From assembly GCA_963575645.1 (NCBI GenBank), contig OY754464.1:60610948-60674947 (forward strand): a stretch of 64,000 bases of DNA, in the 5' to 3' direction. The DNA comes from Xanthostigma xanthostigma. Taxonomy: Eukaryota > Arthropoda > Insecta > Raphidioptera > Raphidiidae. Made by a program: the position numbers and the translations under genes. The notes under the pieces are model-generated. The model was not told the origin of the DNA and searched no databases. It worked only from the letters and a program-made list of their open reading frames with translations. Shown one piece after another: positions 23,301 through 34,820 of this stretch; position 1 is the first letter of the stretch, and each line of letters opens with the position of its first letter.

Positions 23301-24363
23301 GCCTTTCAAACGAATAAAAAATGTCGATGATATGTCAGACACACTTTGTTTTATTTAAATTTAAAGATAGGAAGCGCTTAATGAAAAACCCTTTACGTAA
23401 CTCCTATTACATAGCCAATTTTCACTTATTAATGATATTTGACAGTTTAGTGTTCGGTCATTTTGGAATCTATTTGGATTGTTTTCGAAAACTACGCCTA
23501 CTTTTCTGTCTCTGTCGCTCATATAGTTTTAAATTAAAAACGACAGATCGCTCTTATTGGGTTGGTGAAATCGCATTTCTTTTACTTTACTGACTAGTGT
23601 GAAATTGGGTCTTTTTACTATTTTATAGAAGGTTGTGCAAAAAATAATATTAAAGGAATTAAAATTAGTCGAACAAACAAAAATTTATAGCGAATTTGAA
23701 AATACCACATACAAATTTTTTATGTGAAACTTTTTAACCGCGCTTTGCACTTTCGGTTGAAACAAATGATTGTTTATAAGCCACACCATGCAGAAAGAGG
23801 GGAAATGCATCTATCCCATAACGTTTGTGTTCCTCATTTTTCGTTTAATCGAATCAGCATTTTACATAAGAATTTTTTAACTTAGAAAAAAATCATTCTA
23901 AAACTTGTAAAAATGTATCTTTGACCTCGTTTGTGAACAGAATAGGTCCTATTATAGGAGGCTATCAACTCTGTCAGGAGATGGATGTTGTGTATTATAT
24001 AAGGCACGTGTTTCGACGACTCAATCCAACTTTGATGTCTCTGTCTGTCATCTGCCTATACAGCTTGGCCTATTCCGGTGCCTCGTCTATACGTTTAAAA
24101 GTTGAAGCGAACTACTAGTCTTCTAATAGGCAATTTAATATTTACCAACGCTTATACCTAAAAAAATACGTTTTTACTATATTTGTAGCCACTAGGAATA
24201 TTTATAATTTCGTCACGTCCGTCTGTCTGTCACGTACCCACAGCTACTAAAATTTACAATCGATTTTGATGAAAATTTATAGAGAAATGCCTTTTATTAT
24301 AGCAGTATTGAAAATGTTGAGAAATTGTAAAGAAAAATAATGTTTGAAACACCTTTTTCAAGT
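23301..24363. other. No gene seen
   Basis: AT-rich; small ORFs at 23321-23593 and 23921-24118 show no domain. At 24200-24290 there is LINE- or Helitron-tail-like text (CGTCCGTCTGTCTGTCACG, then AATCGATTTTGATGAAA). Confidence 0.4.
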
Positions 24364-24366
24364 TAA

Positions 24367-24816
24367 AACCGCTGCACACGAGTCTGAAAACACTGCTAGA
24401 ACTTCTGTTGACCGTCAGGCTGTGTTCGAGACTGGAAATGACACACTGCGGACTCGCCTGCTAGCTCACAGGATGGATTTTAAAATTAGAACAGGGGTTA
24501 TTTTCTTTGCTAGTTCCTCTGCTTGCTCTGAGCCAGAACCAATCAGGAAATAGTATCTTGTCACGTGGGCGACATGAACAAACGCCCATAAACCAACATG
24601 GCGTCATTCTGCTCAGAGTCAGACAGCACACACGTTTTGCACTGTGTTTGTATTTGAACTTTTACTGCGCGCGCACCAAATCTATTCACAAGCTTGAAAA
24701 GACATTTTGTGTGAAGCGAGCACATAAAAGCAGTTAAGAAAACCAGCGCTAGAAAACTAGTAGTCAAATCTAGCAAGGAATCTAGCGGCAAAGCATAGCC
24801 TCGTGTGCAGCAGCCT
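24367..24816 (+). mobile_element. PIF/Harbinger-like MITE, GCTGCACACGAGG family, copy 2
   Basis: Full-length copy: left TIR ACCGCTGCACACGAG after TAA (24364-24366), right TIR CTCGTGTGCAGCAGCCT before TTA (24817-24819). Interior words TTGTCACGTGGGCGAC and CTGCTCAGAGTCAGA match copies 1 and 3. Small ORFs on both strands are products of the repeat. The TWA duplication supports PIF/Harbinger. Confidence 0.85.
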
Positions 24817-24825
24817 TTACGCGAA

Positions 24826-25633
24826 GATAAAGTTAAACAAACAAATAAATATGAAGGTGAAACTACCTCCCCCTTCTTTTTTGAAGTTAGTTGAAAAATG
24901 ATTATGTAAGGAAGTCAAGCTTATAGCTTGAATACGTTTTTGAACTTAAGTTTGAAGTAAATCAAAAGATTTCCTTGTTTACTTTGTTATTTTATGCGCA
25001 TCAGAAGAGCACTGTCATATTTTTTGAGCCGTGAAAATTTCTGCGCTTGTTTGCATTTGAAGCCCTCGAGCCTCTGCAGTTGAATATAATATGTCTAATT
25101 AACTAATTAAAGTGTACATATGTAATGTACATATACGGGGTGTTTGACAATGATTCCGTACATTTTATTGAATATGTACTTTTTACTATCACTGATCTAA
25201 ACTATAAAATAGAATATACTCGGATCTTCCGTCACACAAAAACTCTTTAAGAAAAGCGCACCCGGCATAATTAAATTTGCACAATTTATTTGGTTTAGCA
25301 AATTTGGATGAATGTGACATTTTCAGTTTGCTATATTTTTTGCACGCCACTTCTATAAAATAGCCGATTTTCATGCATGTATGGTCGTAAAATTGCACAT
25401 TATTCACTAGTGCTGTAACGTTGCGTAAAGATAAACGTAATCATACTACCATTTCTATATAGGAAATTATACCTAGTCTCTAAGCGCGTGCGATTACAAC
25501 ACAGCTTCTACAATAATTGTAAAATAAGCTGTTTTTCAAGTATTACCTTATAAAATAGCTGATTTTCACAATTATCAAAATTTAATAATTAAGTGAAAAT
25601 GCGTTACTTTATAACGTGGTTCGTTACTTTATA
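24826..25633. other. No gene seen; orphan TIR-like sequence
   Basis: At 25134-25150 TATACGGGGTGTTTGACA looks like one end of a TIR element, but no mirror copy is found nearby. The remainder is AT-rich. Confidence 0.35.
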
Positions 25634-25635
25634 TA

Positions 25636-26405
25636 GGGTGACCGGTAATTGCTTGTATTCCTCTCGGGAGAAGAAACTATGACTAAATTGGAATGATTAA
25701 ACCTTTATCACCTGGGGGTGGAAATGCGTAATTTATTTATAATGACACTTCTGTGAAAAATTTTTATTTTATTTTTTTTGATACCCATATTGTAGGAAAG
25801 CATAATTATTCATTGTAATATAAAGTTTAACGCAACACATAAAATCTAATACTATAAATTTCGTAGTTTTTAACTTTAGGAAGATTAGACAGCTATAATA
25901 AGTTATCAGATCATGGAAAAATTTAGGCCAAAAATATTTTTCTTCATACTTCGATCGAAAGTACGTACTTTCGTCCCTTATAGCAGGGACGAAAGTTTGA
26001 CATTTACTCCCTGTTATTTATTATATTAAATGACAGCGGTAACCCCAGTTACGAGTATAAATACGCATGAGAAATTTTTTCCTCCCGCCGTTCTCACTGG
26101 GAGTAAATGTCAATCTTTCGTCCTTGCTGACGAAAGTACGTACTTTCGAGCGGATATGAAAAAAAATCGTATACACCACACGGGCCTTAAAAGTTGAAAT
26201 ATCGCCTCTGCGCGTCATGAGCCCGAGGCGAAATTCAACTTTCGGCCCTTGTGATGTAATATACTATTTTTTTAAATACCCAAAATACGGATTTTTGTAA
26301 AAAGAAAACCGAAGTAGTTTTTCTCGAAAATTACACATTTTTGACCCCCAAGTGATAGAGGTTAAATCCTTCCAAATTAGGAATACGAGCAATTCCCGGT
26401 CACCC
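25636..26405. mobile_element. TA-flanked TIR element, GGGTGACCGG family
   Basis: Left end GGGTGACCGGTAATTGC and right end GCAATTCCCGGTCACCC are flanked by TA (25634-25635, 26406-26407). Subterminal repeats continue (CACCTGGGGGTG / GACCCCCAAGTG). A central pair with GACGAAAGT and GTACGTACTTTCG words (25950-26150) forms inner hairpins. About 770 bp, non-coding. Confidence 0.8.
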
Positions 26406-27039
26406 TACCTAATCGGTGATAATATTGTGACTGATACAACTGTTAAAAATCGTTATCCTCGTTTGAACATATTGTCACATTATTAAAATATTATCATTAT
26501 CGAGAGCTCACTAGAAAGATAATTTTAAACGTGCAACTTTTTTAACAGCCGTTTCTATTTTTTGCACCACTTCTTTTCGAAAAAACGTCGTCAACTTTTT
26601 TTTAATAGCACCTCGCTCATTTTTTTTTTTTGCAAATTATACGAACTGTCTTGAAGACGTCTTCAGTAGCCTAAGGATCCAAAAAGAAAGCAATTACTGG
26701 TGTGAAATTTGCATTTATTTGCTAACGTTTCGAAGGATATAATATTTTCATCCTCAGAGCACTGTTAAAAAAGAAAAAAAAATTAAAATAATGAATTTTA
26801 ATTAATGGTTGTAAATATGTTGAAACATTTTTGAATAGGTCATTTTAATTAAAAATGTAACCAAGAGTTAGTTTTTTTAAATTTTAATAAATTATAAGGA
26901 GGACTCACCAAATACCGTCAATTGAGTAATATATTATTCATTATAATAATAATAATATCATTGTTTTTTTTTGTATTATTGTGACAAAATTACTCAATTG
27001 ACTGCATTTGTTGAGTCCTCTTTATAATTTGTTAACATT

Positions 27040-28642
27040 AAAAAAAATGGTTGTCTGTAAAGTCGGTTTACGGACGATAGTTTTACGTGATAACGTATTC
27101 CGTAATACATAACCTAAACCTCCCAAAATTTGGTTTCAATCCGCTTATCCTTGGTGTCGGAATGATAAGAAATGTCAAAAGTGACGTTTGCAACTTACAA
27201 AGTATTATGTTCTAATAATAATTAGTTATTCCAATAGTTAACTTAGAAGGCTTTGCATTTCACAATATACTAATGTCAAAAAATTGAATTAAACATTAGA
27301 AATGCAGCTGTTTTCATGTTAAGACAAGACATACGTTTGCTTCTAATTTCCATGTACGGCAAACAAAGACAACCGACCGCGTCGCGTCATGCATTACACA
27401 ACATTGCATTTATACAGCTATTTTTCTATATAAATTTGTATAAAATATTTTTCTATATAAATTTGTAGTACAGTCAATCTGGCAAAAACCTCAACAAAAC
27501 CAACCAAAAAGGTGAAACTTGGTGAGTCGCTAGAGAATGATGAAAAAAAGGTTACCTGGCAATGGCCACCTTGTACCTGTTCAAATACCTGTTCAAATAG
27601 TCAAAAAAAACTCAAAAATATTTTGAAATGCATTTTTCTCGAAAACTATCCATTTTACAGAAAAATTTATTGAACAAAAAATGTAGAGGGCATCGTTATC
27701 TACAATTAATGTCATTGGTGCTATGTTGTACAACAAAAAATGTGCGCAGTAGGTGGCGCTTAAGTGCCAAAAAAAGTGTTTTTCCACTTTTTTGCCCTGA
27801 AATTTTCATTTTTCAGTTACGATTCAAATAGAAAAATTGTTCCATTTTATTTTATAAACAACTTTTATTTCAACATTTTTTTCATACAACTTACCGTTTC
27901 AGAGCTGCAGCTTGTTGAAGTGAAAATAAGTTGTATGAAAAGTAAGTTGTATGAAAAAAATGTTGAAATAAAAGTTGTTTATAAAATAAAAAGGAACAAT
28001 TTTTGCATTTGAATCGTAACTGAAAAATGAAAATTTCAGGGCAAAAAAGTGGAAAAACACTTTTTTTGGCATTTTAGCGCCACCTACTGCGCACATTTTT
28101 TGTTGTACAACATAGCACCAATGACATTAATTGTATATAACGATGCCCTCTACATTTTTTGTTCAATAAATTTTTCTGTAAAATGGATAGTTTTCGAGAA
28201 AAATGCATTTCAAAATATTTTTGAGTTTTTTTTGATTATTTGAACAGGTACCAGGTGGCCATTGCCAGGTAACCTTTTTTTCATCATTCTCTAACGACTC
28301 ACCAAGTTTCACCTTTTTGGGTGTTTTTGATACGAAATGATTTTTTTTTCGCCAGATTGATTGTACTATTGTATAAAAAAACTGTTTAGGCAAATTCTGT
28401 TATACGAAATCTATGTAAAATGTTCTCCTCTTTCGTTTAAGACTGGTTTCAAACCGATCTGATTTAAATTGAGCGAGAAATTAGCAAAAAGCACGCACAG
28501 GGTCAGGCGGAACGTTACGCGTTAGGAACGTTAGGAACGTTACGTTACACTTTTTCGAACATGCAGCCGGTGTTTTATCAATTTATAATATTGGTGATTC
28601 ATCAATTTATAAGACGTTATCACGTCAAAAAAATTATTGGTT
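27040..28642 (-). mobile_element. Element Y, copy 2, interrupted
   Basis: Reverse-complement match to 10135-11146 over both ends (GGTTGTCTGTAAAGTCGG, and TTATAAGACGTTATCACG). Compared with copy 1 it lacks the ~300 bp R1-containing block, joining AAATTTTGGGAGG directly to TTTAGGTTATG near 27110-27135. It is split by the fold-back at 27471-28363, so copy 1 gives a near-empty site for that insertion. Confidence 0.75.
27471..28363. mobile_element. Fold-back element inside Y
   Basis: A palindrome with ends CAGTCAATCTGGC / GCCAGATTGATTG next to TA on both sides. Arms of about 400 bp match (GGTGAAACTTGGTGAGTCG, GGTTACCTGGCAATGGCCA, AAATGCATTTTTCTCGAAAA, GTGGAAAAACACTTTTT). The loop is short (around 27895-27935). 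The ORFs at 27593-27787 (minus) and 28049-28243 (plus) are the same mirrored sequence, hence not independent genes. A few extra bases at the junctions mean the exact target duplication is uncertain. Confidence 0.8.
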
Positions 28643-28805
28643 ATTTTTTAATTAAAAAGTTCTATTCAAAAATATTTAAACATATTTATAACCATTAATT
28701 TAAATTCATTATTGTAAATTTGTTTCCTTTTATAACAGTGCTCTGATGATAAAGATATATACTTCGAAACGCTAGCTACTAAATGCAAATTTCACACTAG
28801 TAATT

Positions 28806-29385
28806 GATAAGATAAGATAAGATAAGATATTTTATTGGTGTTAAAACTTAAGTTTACACAAGTCGTACAGTTACAAAATTTAAAGTTTAATATTAAAAAA
28901 CTCTTCAATTGAATAAAAGCTATTCTTTTTAAGAAGAGTTTTTATTTGTTTTTTGAATTGGTGTTCCGGCAAATCTCTAACAGACTGTGGAAGGAAGTTA
29001 AATAATTTAGGGCCATAATAGTTTATGCCAGTTTTTATTTTATTGATACGATAAAAATTAATATGGATGTCCATATTGGACCTGGTATTATATGAATGCA
29101 GATTACTGTTATTATTAAATTCAGTTAGGTGTACTTTAACGTACATAAGGCAATGCAGGATGTAAACGGACGGCACAGTCAAAATTTTAGAGATTGCATA
29201 ATACTCTTTACAGTCCTGTCTATAAGGTAATGAATTAGTTATTCGCAGCGCTTTCCTTTGTAGACCAAATACTCTATTTGCATGTGGTGAATGACTCCAA
29301 ATCAAAATAGCATATGATATCACTGATTGGATAAGTGCATGAAATACCAATATTAGAACATCACGAGAAACAATTTTTGAGAGAT
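28806..29385 (-). mobile_element. 5'-truncated non-LTR retrotransposon
   Basis: The minus-strand unit ends in a short tandem tail (GATAA units at 28805-28828 as read on the plus strand, i.e. TTATC repeats at the 3' end). It contains the C-terminal reverse transcriptase ORF below and is truncated at its 5' side near 29385, typical of target-primed reverse transcription. It interrupts the right arm of composite X, so it is a late insertion. Confidence 0.8.
28880..29350 (-). pseudogene. Non-LTR reverse transcriptase, C-terminal fragment
   Basis: A 156-codon uninterrupted frame. It shows the thumb and post-catalytic region of CR1/Jockey-type reverse transcriptases: ISYAILIWSHSPHANRVFGL, then QRKALRITN, ILTVPSVYIL and HSYNTRSNMD, ending about 20 residues after a Lys-rich segment. 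The catalytic palm with YADD is missing, so the copy cannot act alone. The frame is intact although truncated, so the insertion is fairly young. The clade within the CR1/Jockey group is not settled. Confidence 0.85.
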
Positions 29386-29437
29386 TTCGTTCTTATTGGA
29401 TCCTTTGGCCACTGAAGACATTGTCTTCAAAACAGTT

Positions 29438-30929
29438 AATAACTAATTTTGGATCGCTTGCTTTTTATTATTAATTATTATAGTCAAACGTGAATTTAAT
29501 TTAGAGAAAAGACTTCATTTGTACTTATTTCCTATGGATACCATTCAGATGAACACACTGTATAAACGTGTGCGTTATACGCATTAGGAGTTTTACTCCG
29601 AAGAATGTAAAAGGATAACACATATAACTAAAAGGAGAAACGGGTCCTGAGCGACTCATTCGCGTCCTTTTACCCGCCCGTTTACTTTCATCTCGTTTTC
29701 TTTCAATTACTTTGATTGTTTTTTTTTGTAGCTAAAACCTCACAACCTGCCAAACGAACAGTTGAAAGTTTGTCTAACATAGTAGTCGAGTCAATGAAGC
29801 ATAAAAATCGTTAAAAATTCTTAATCCTAGAGAACAGGTCAGATTCTTATGATTGTTTTTTTTTTATATTACATTATTTGAAATCAGAAGCATTCCAGCC
29901 GGGATATTTTAAATTTTCATTTTATAATACTAGTTTTCCTCCGAATTTTCTTATACGCTCGCGTCACATACATTTGTTGTTTAACAAATAATTATTCTAT
30001 CTTGATATTGTACCAAAACTATTCTTGTTAGTGGTGGAAACTATTTATTTACAATAGGAAACGTTTAACAAAACAGTTAAACAAACAAACTAAAGTACTT
30101 CTTTCTCTCTATAACGTACCAGAAATGAAACTAATAAAACAAAAGAATAAGTAATAAAGAATATAAAGTCACTATTTATGTACGCAAAATATTTGCTACA
30201 CGGAACACACCAAAATTTATTCTGCACACTAATTTATTAAGTATATACAGGAAATTATTTATGTTAAACCAGCTTTATATAATTAAAATCAATGGTCTAT
30301 TATACCGCAGTCCGTACTAGTTGTTACACAGTTCATTTATCTATTTATCTCAACAGTTACCTCAGTACTGTTTACGGTACTGACTGAATAATTTAGGTAT
30401 GTCACAACTATTTGTCGATTGTTAACACACTGTGTATGACTCACTATATGACCGACTGTGTGACTGCGCGTCGAATTTATACGTGTTGGGTTTTCCTCCG
30501 AGCGATTTATTTCACGTTTCAGAAAAATCTACCTGTAGTTATTTTTAGGATTTTGCAAGAACATTCGATAGAACATATTAGCGTCTCAGCTGGGGGGGAA
30601 CGTGTAACAATATTTTCTATTCTTATCTAAAATGTGTGTTGACGCAAAGAGTCGGAAAGTTTTAATCCTTTAAACTCTCTATTTTCATTTATAGTTTTAT
30701 TTTACAGCACTTTAGAAGGAGAAGTTCAAAAATTAGGTTTTTTTATTTTTGGCGTTTAGTCAATTGATGAATATACAACATAACAAAAACAATTTCTGTT
30801 GTGTCAAAAAAACATTTTAAATTATAAATTCGAATTCTTTAAGGTAGTTCAACCATGAAACGGCTTTTCTTAGGAATCTAATAAAATTGAAGTATACGGT
30901 TAATAAAAGTGCCTTATATTTAATTTCAA
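29438..30929. other. No gene seen
   Basis: About 1.5 kb of AT-rich sequence. A 72-codon ORF at 30412-30630 has no recognisable feature. No tRNA, hairpin or long repeat detected. Confidence 0.45.
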
Positions 30930-32735
30930 AAAATGAACATGCTGGAGATAATATACCAAATATAAAAAAACGAGTACATTCCAGAATATCTCAAAAAGGG
31001 TTCTTAGTATATTTTTTAAAAACTAGTGCATTGTAAATTCAAAAATTATAAATTTTATTACCGTTTTAGTAATTAATAGGTGTGTATCTGTATATGAAAC
31101 CTTTAGCCCGGTCAAATTAGCATAAAAAATAGGGGTACCCTTGCATAAATTCACAACAAGCTGAAAATTTACAGGCACGTAAGGGATACCACTCTAATGA
31201 AATCCTGAAAAGTCCCCATTGATCCCGTGTGTGCAAAAATTTTTATTCAAGGTCAAAGGTCACAAAAATGGGTTTTTTGTTTTTTTTAGTCAAATGGTTA
31301 GTTTTACGATAAAAATAGCTCAGACTAAAATTGTAAATCAGGTCATTAGCTACTAAAATTGTCCTTATAATTTTTTCTCTAAGATCTACCATTTCTGAGA
31401 AAAAAGGCCATTCGAAAGTTAGCTGGAGCTGTATTCTCCATAATATGCATGACTACGCTGTCTCTGAACATTACTGGACGCGTAATATAGTAAAATTTTA
31501 AGTTTGCGTGACTAATATATTTATAATAAACGAGGAAGGTTTGTGTATATAATTTGTAAATATTTTTTACAAAATGGCTGAGCTACGACGGTGTTTTGTC
31601 AAAGACTACATAGTAAAAAACAGAGTCGCTCTCTGCCTTTCGCTTTTTCTCCACTTGCTTCTTCTAAACTACGTTTCGGATTTTGAAACGGTTTTCACTA
31701 ATAGAAAGAGCGCTAACCGAGGAAGACTTGTGTATAGAATTTGTAAATATTTTTTATAAATTTGTTGAACTACGGCGGTGTTTTGTCAAAGACTACATAG
31801 TAAAAAACAGAGTCGCTGTCTACATCTGTCTTTTTCATCGCTTACTTCTTCTAAACCACGTTCCGTATTTTGAAACGGTTTTCACTAATAGAAAGAGATG
31901 TAAACGAGAATGATTTGTGTATATAATTTGTAAATATTTTTCACAAAATGGTCTATCTATATATATATTACATATATAGTTTAGCCATTATGTACAAAAT
32001 AAAAAACTACAGAGGCAAAATGCGACTTTGTTTTATACTATGTAGTGACGTTGATGATGGCAAATTATATACACAAACATTCCTCTTTTATCGCTTTTTC
32101 TATTAGTAAGAACCGTTTCAAAATCCGAAACGTAGTTTAGAAGAAGCAAGTGGAGAAAAAGCGAAAGGCAGAGAGCGACTCTGTTTTTTACTATGTAGTC
32201 TTTGACAAAACACCGTCGTAGCTCAGCCATTTTGTAAAAAATATTTACAAATTATATACACAAACCTTCCTCGTTTATTATAAATATATTAGTCACGCAA
32301 ACTTAAAATTTTACTATATTACGTGTCCAGTAATGTTCAGAGACAGCGTAGTCATGCATATTATGGAGAATACAGCTCCAGCTAACTTTCGAATGGCCTT
32401 TTTTCTCAGAAATGGTAGATCTTAGAGAAAAAATTATAAGAACAATTTTAGTAGCTAATGACCTGATTTACAATTTTAGTCTGAGCTATTTTTATCGTAA
32501 AACTAACCGTTTGACTAAAAAAAACAAAAAACCCATTTTTGTGACCTTTGACCTTGAATAAAAATTTTTGCACACACGGGATCAATGGGGACTTTTCAGG
32601 ATTTCATTAGAGTGGTATCCCTTACGTGCCTGTAAATTTTCAGCTTGTTGTGAATTTATGCAAGGCTCAATGTCTATTTTGACCGGGCTACTTAGATTTG
32701 TTGTGTAGAATCTCTTACAAAATAAAATTCGTTTC
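30930..32735 (+). repeat. Repeat W, copy A, split by fold-back
   Basis: 30930-31105 and 32689-32735 correspond in reverse complement to 39665-39868 and 39108-39180. Shared words are AACGAGTACATTCCAGAATA, TGCATTGTAAATTCAAAAAT, GTATCTGTATAT and CTCTTACAAAATAAAATTCG. W is non-coding and its full limits are unclear. Confidence 0.7.
31106..32688. mobile_element. Long fold-back element, GCCCGGTC family, TA-flanked
   Basis: Ends GCCCGGTCAAA and TTTTGACCGGGC lie between TA dinucleotides (31104-31105, 32689-32690). Arms of ~600 bp match almost base for base (TACAGGCACGTAAGGGATAC, GGAGCTGTATTCTCCATAAT). Repeat W copy B lacks this element, which confirms an insertion. The left arm has a ~190 bp unit in tandem (starting ~31531 and ~31720) encoding similar ELRRCFVKDYIVKNRVA peptides; the right arm has one unit (32033-32230 minus). 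The tandem copy makes the arms unequal. No transposase. Confidence 0.85.
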
Positions 32736-33625
32736 CACGGAGAATATCTAACTTTTGAAATTTACTATTAAGCTATACTTTTGTCTACGACTGTCGCGAG
32801 TGAACTACCCTAAATTTTAAAAACTGCTGGAAAATTTCAATTATAACGCATTTTCTTGTTGCACTACACAGCAATGACTTCAGTTGCCAAGCGTCTATAA
32901 TCCACAATATCAAACTGCGAGAGACTGAAACAGAAATTCATTTCGATTAATATATCGGTTTTTAGAGGCCCTAAATTCGGGTGTCGGTTGCGTTTTCGGT
33001 TTTTGATTTTCGGTTCGGTTAGCTAAAATGAGTAATTAGTAATTACGGTGCGGTTTTCGATTTCGATTTGGTTCTATCTGCACAATAATCGCATTATACT
33101 ACACTCCCACCATATAACACGGCACCTCCACCATATAAATTCTATGTTACTATAATATCGGTTTCCATTTTTATTATTGCCAAACAAAGAACGATTTGAG
33201 TCTTAACACTTTCTTATTTACTCGAAAATACATTTTATGTGTCAATATTATTGTACATAACGGTACACCGGTAGCGGTAATGTGCTCTATTAGCGCTCTG
33301 AACATCAGAGTTGTTTTATTCACACAACAAATTCTAATATCTATGTTGCACGAAATTGATATAAATTGTAGCTTTTCGAAAAGGGAACATTCTTTTCAAT
33401 AAAGTGGTAGCCTTTTTAAGTCGATCCAAAGTCATAAGTTCAGAAACTTAACCGAAAAGTGTCAGTTGGATATATGTACGTCCGAGCGATACAGTTCGCA
33501 AACCTTGACGAATCGTCTTGCCTTATCTTTTATTCGCTTTATTCACTAATAGAACGCTACTAAAATTCCTTTGAAATGCATTCAGTGGTTTGATTTATAT
33601 AAACAATTTTACTTTTGACAGCTAA
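32736..33625. other. No gene seen; dispersed-repeat pieces
   Basis: 32872-32945 (CAGTTGCCAAGCGTCTATAA, CCACAAT) resembles 49811-49875 and 50377-50425. 32955-33075 is rich in CGGTTTTCGGTT words, a pattern also seen inverted at 49680-49750. A 68-codon ORF at 33196-33402 is unsupported. Confidence 0.45.
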
Positions 33626-34137
33626 TGGCCGCTGCACACGAGGCTGGATTTGCCACTAGATTCCTTGCTAGATTTGACTACTAGTTTTCTAGCACTAATT
33701 GCTTGTATGCGCTCGCTTCACACGAGACGTCTTTTCAAGTTGTTTTGTTGATAGATCTGGTGCGCGCGCAGGGACGATTCAAATATTATATACACAGAGC
33801 TAAACGTGTCTGTTGTTAGACTCTGAGCAGAATGACGCCATGTTGGCTTGTGGGCGTTTGTTCATGTCGCCCACGTGACAAGATATTGTTTCCTGATTGG
33901 TTCTTGCTCAGAGCAAGAAGAGGACCCACCAAGAAAAATAGATATTTTAATATCTATAAATATAGATATTTTAATATCTATATAAAAATAGATATTTTAA
34001 TATCTAGGTACCTATATCTTGTGAGCTAGCAGGCGAGCCCGCAATGACGTCATTTTCAGCTTTGTACCCAACCTACCGGCCAGCAGAAATCCAAGCAGTG
34101 TTTCTAGCTGTGTTTCCAGCCTCGTGTGCAGTGGCCT
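33626..34137 (-). mobile_element. PIF/Harbinger-like MITE, GCTGCACACGAGG family, copy 3
   Basis: Reverse orientation to copies 1 and 2. TIRs TGGCCGCTGCACACGAGGC and GCCTCGTGTGCAGTGGCCT are flanked by TAA on both sides (33623-33625, 34138-34140), a clean 3-bp duplication. An extra 80 bp of ATAGATATTTTAATATCT palindromes (33939-34018) has expanded or inserted in the middle. The 65-codon ORF at 33832-34029 is a repeat artefact. Confidence 0.9.
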
Positions 34138-34140
34138 TAA

Positions 34141-34818
34141 CAACTATATATTATTATTGTACAATATAATATTATAGTAGGGCTATACGACTATATCATG
34201 AAAGCAGCTAAACAGTAAACAATTCTTGAGCGTCGTAGAGTAATGATTTACGCTCATAGTACGGAGAAGATTGCCCGTTGGCTCCCGACCGCCTTCACTG
34301 AATTATTTTTACATTTATTTCATATTATTTCACTTGATATTTATTTATTCAAATATTTTGCTTATTTTTTTTCTTTAATTTTTTTAAATTTTTTTTTTAT
34401 TTTTAAATTTGTATTATACAGTGAAAAACTTAGCTAGAGATGCACTTTTAGTTTTGGAAATTATTTAGTCTTATTTTTTCAAGGTTATCTTTTCGGTTGA
34501 GCTTATTTGGGCGTAGTTATAACTCAAATTTTCAATTTATATATTTTTTTAATATGTTAAAAATCCAGTTTAATCATTTACCAGTTTTAGAATCTGTGAA
34601 GGAGGGGGTCTTGTAATAGAGGAGTTCACTGAAACGCCATATAAACAACGGCATCGGTATACGCTCGACTATTCACAAAAATGTTGAAATGGCCACATGC
34701 AGTTATGCACTTTACAAGTCTAAAAAAAGTTCCTACAAAGAATATAGGTAATCTATTTCTAGTTCGTAAGATTAAAACATACTTCTAGTTTAGTCAATGA
34801 GTGCTCATAAGGGGCATC
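34141..34818. other. No gene seen
   Basis: T-rich at 34285-34415. 34590-34680 resembles 545-625. No gene supported. Confidence 0.45.
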
Positions 34819-34820
34819 TA

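Larger units (their letters stand above)
26644..29437. mobile_element. Composite nested element X (outer inverted repeat)
   Basis: The outer ends AACTGTCTTGAAGAC and GTCTTCAAAACAGTT are inverted. Arms 26644-26860 and 28643-28805 plus 29386-29437 match in reverse complement (TGTGAAATTTGCATTTA, CGTTTCGAA, CAGAGCACTGTTA, TAATTAATGGTT). Inside lie a reversed copy of Y (27040-28642), a fold-back within Y (27471-28363), and a retrotransposon end (28806-29385) that splits the right arm. A further inverted repeat, GGACTCACCAAATACCGTCA with its mirror, lies at 26881-27032. Confidence 0.75.

Noticed and set aside
27593-28243. Mirrored 64-82 codon ORFs
   Set aside because: Both arms of the 27471-28363 palindrome give the same reading; no evidence of coding.
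31574-32230. Repeated 61-76 codon ORFs (ELRRCFVKDY type)
   Set aside because: They arise from the mirrored arms and the tandem unit of the fold-back. Similarity between them is explained by DNA duplication.
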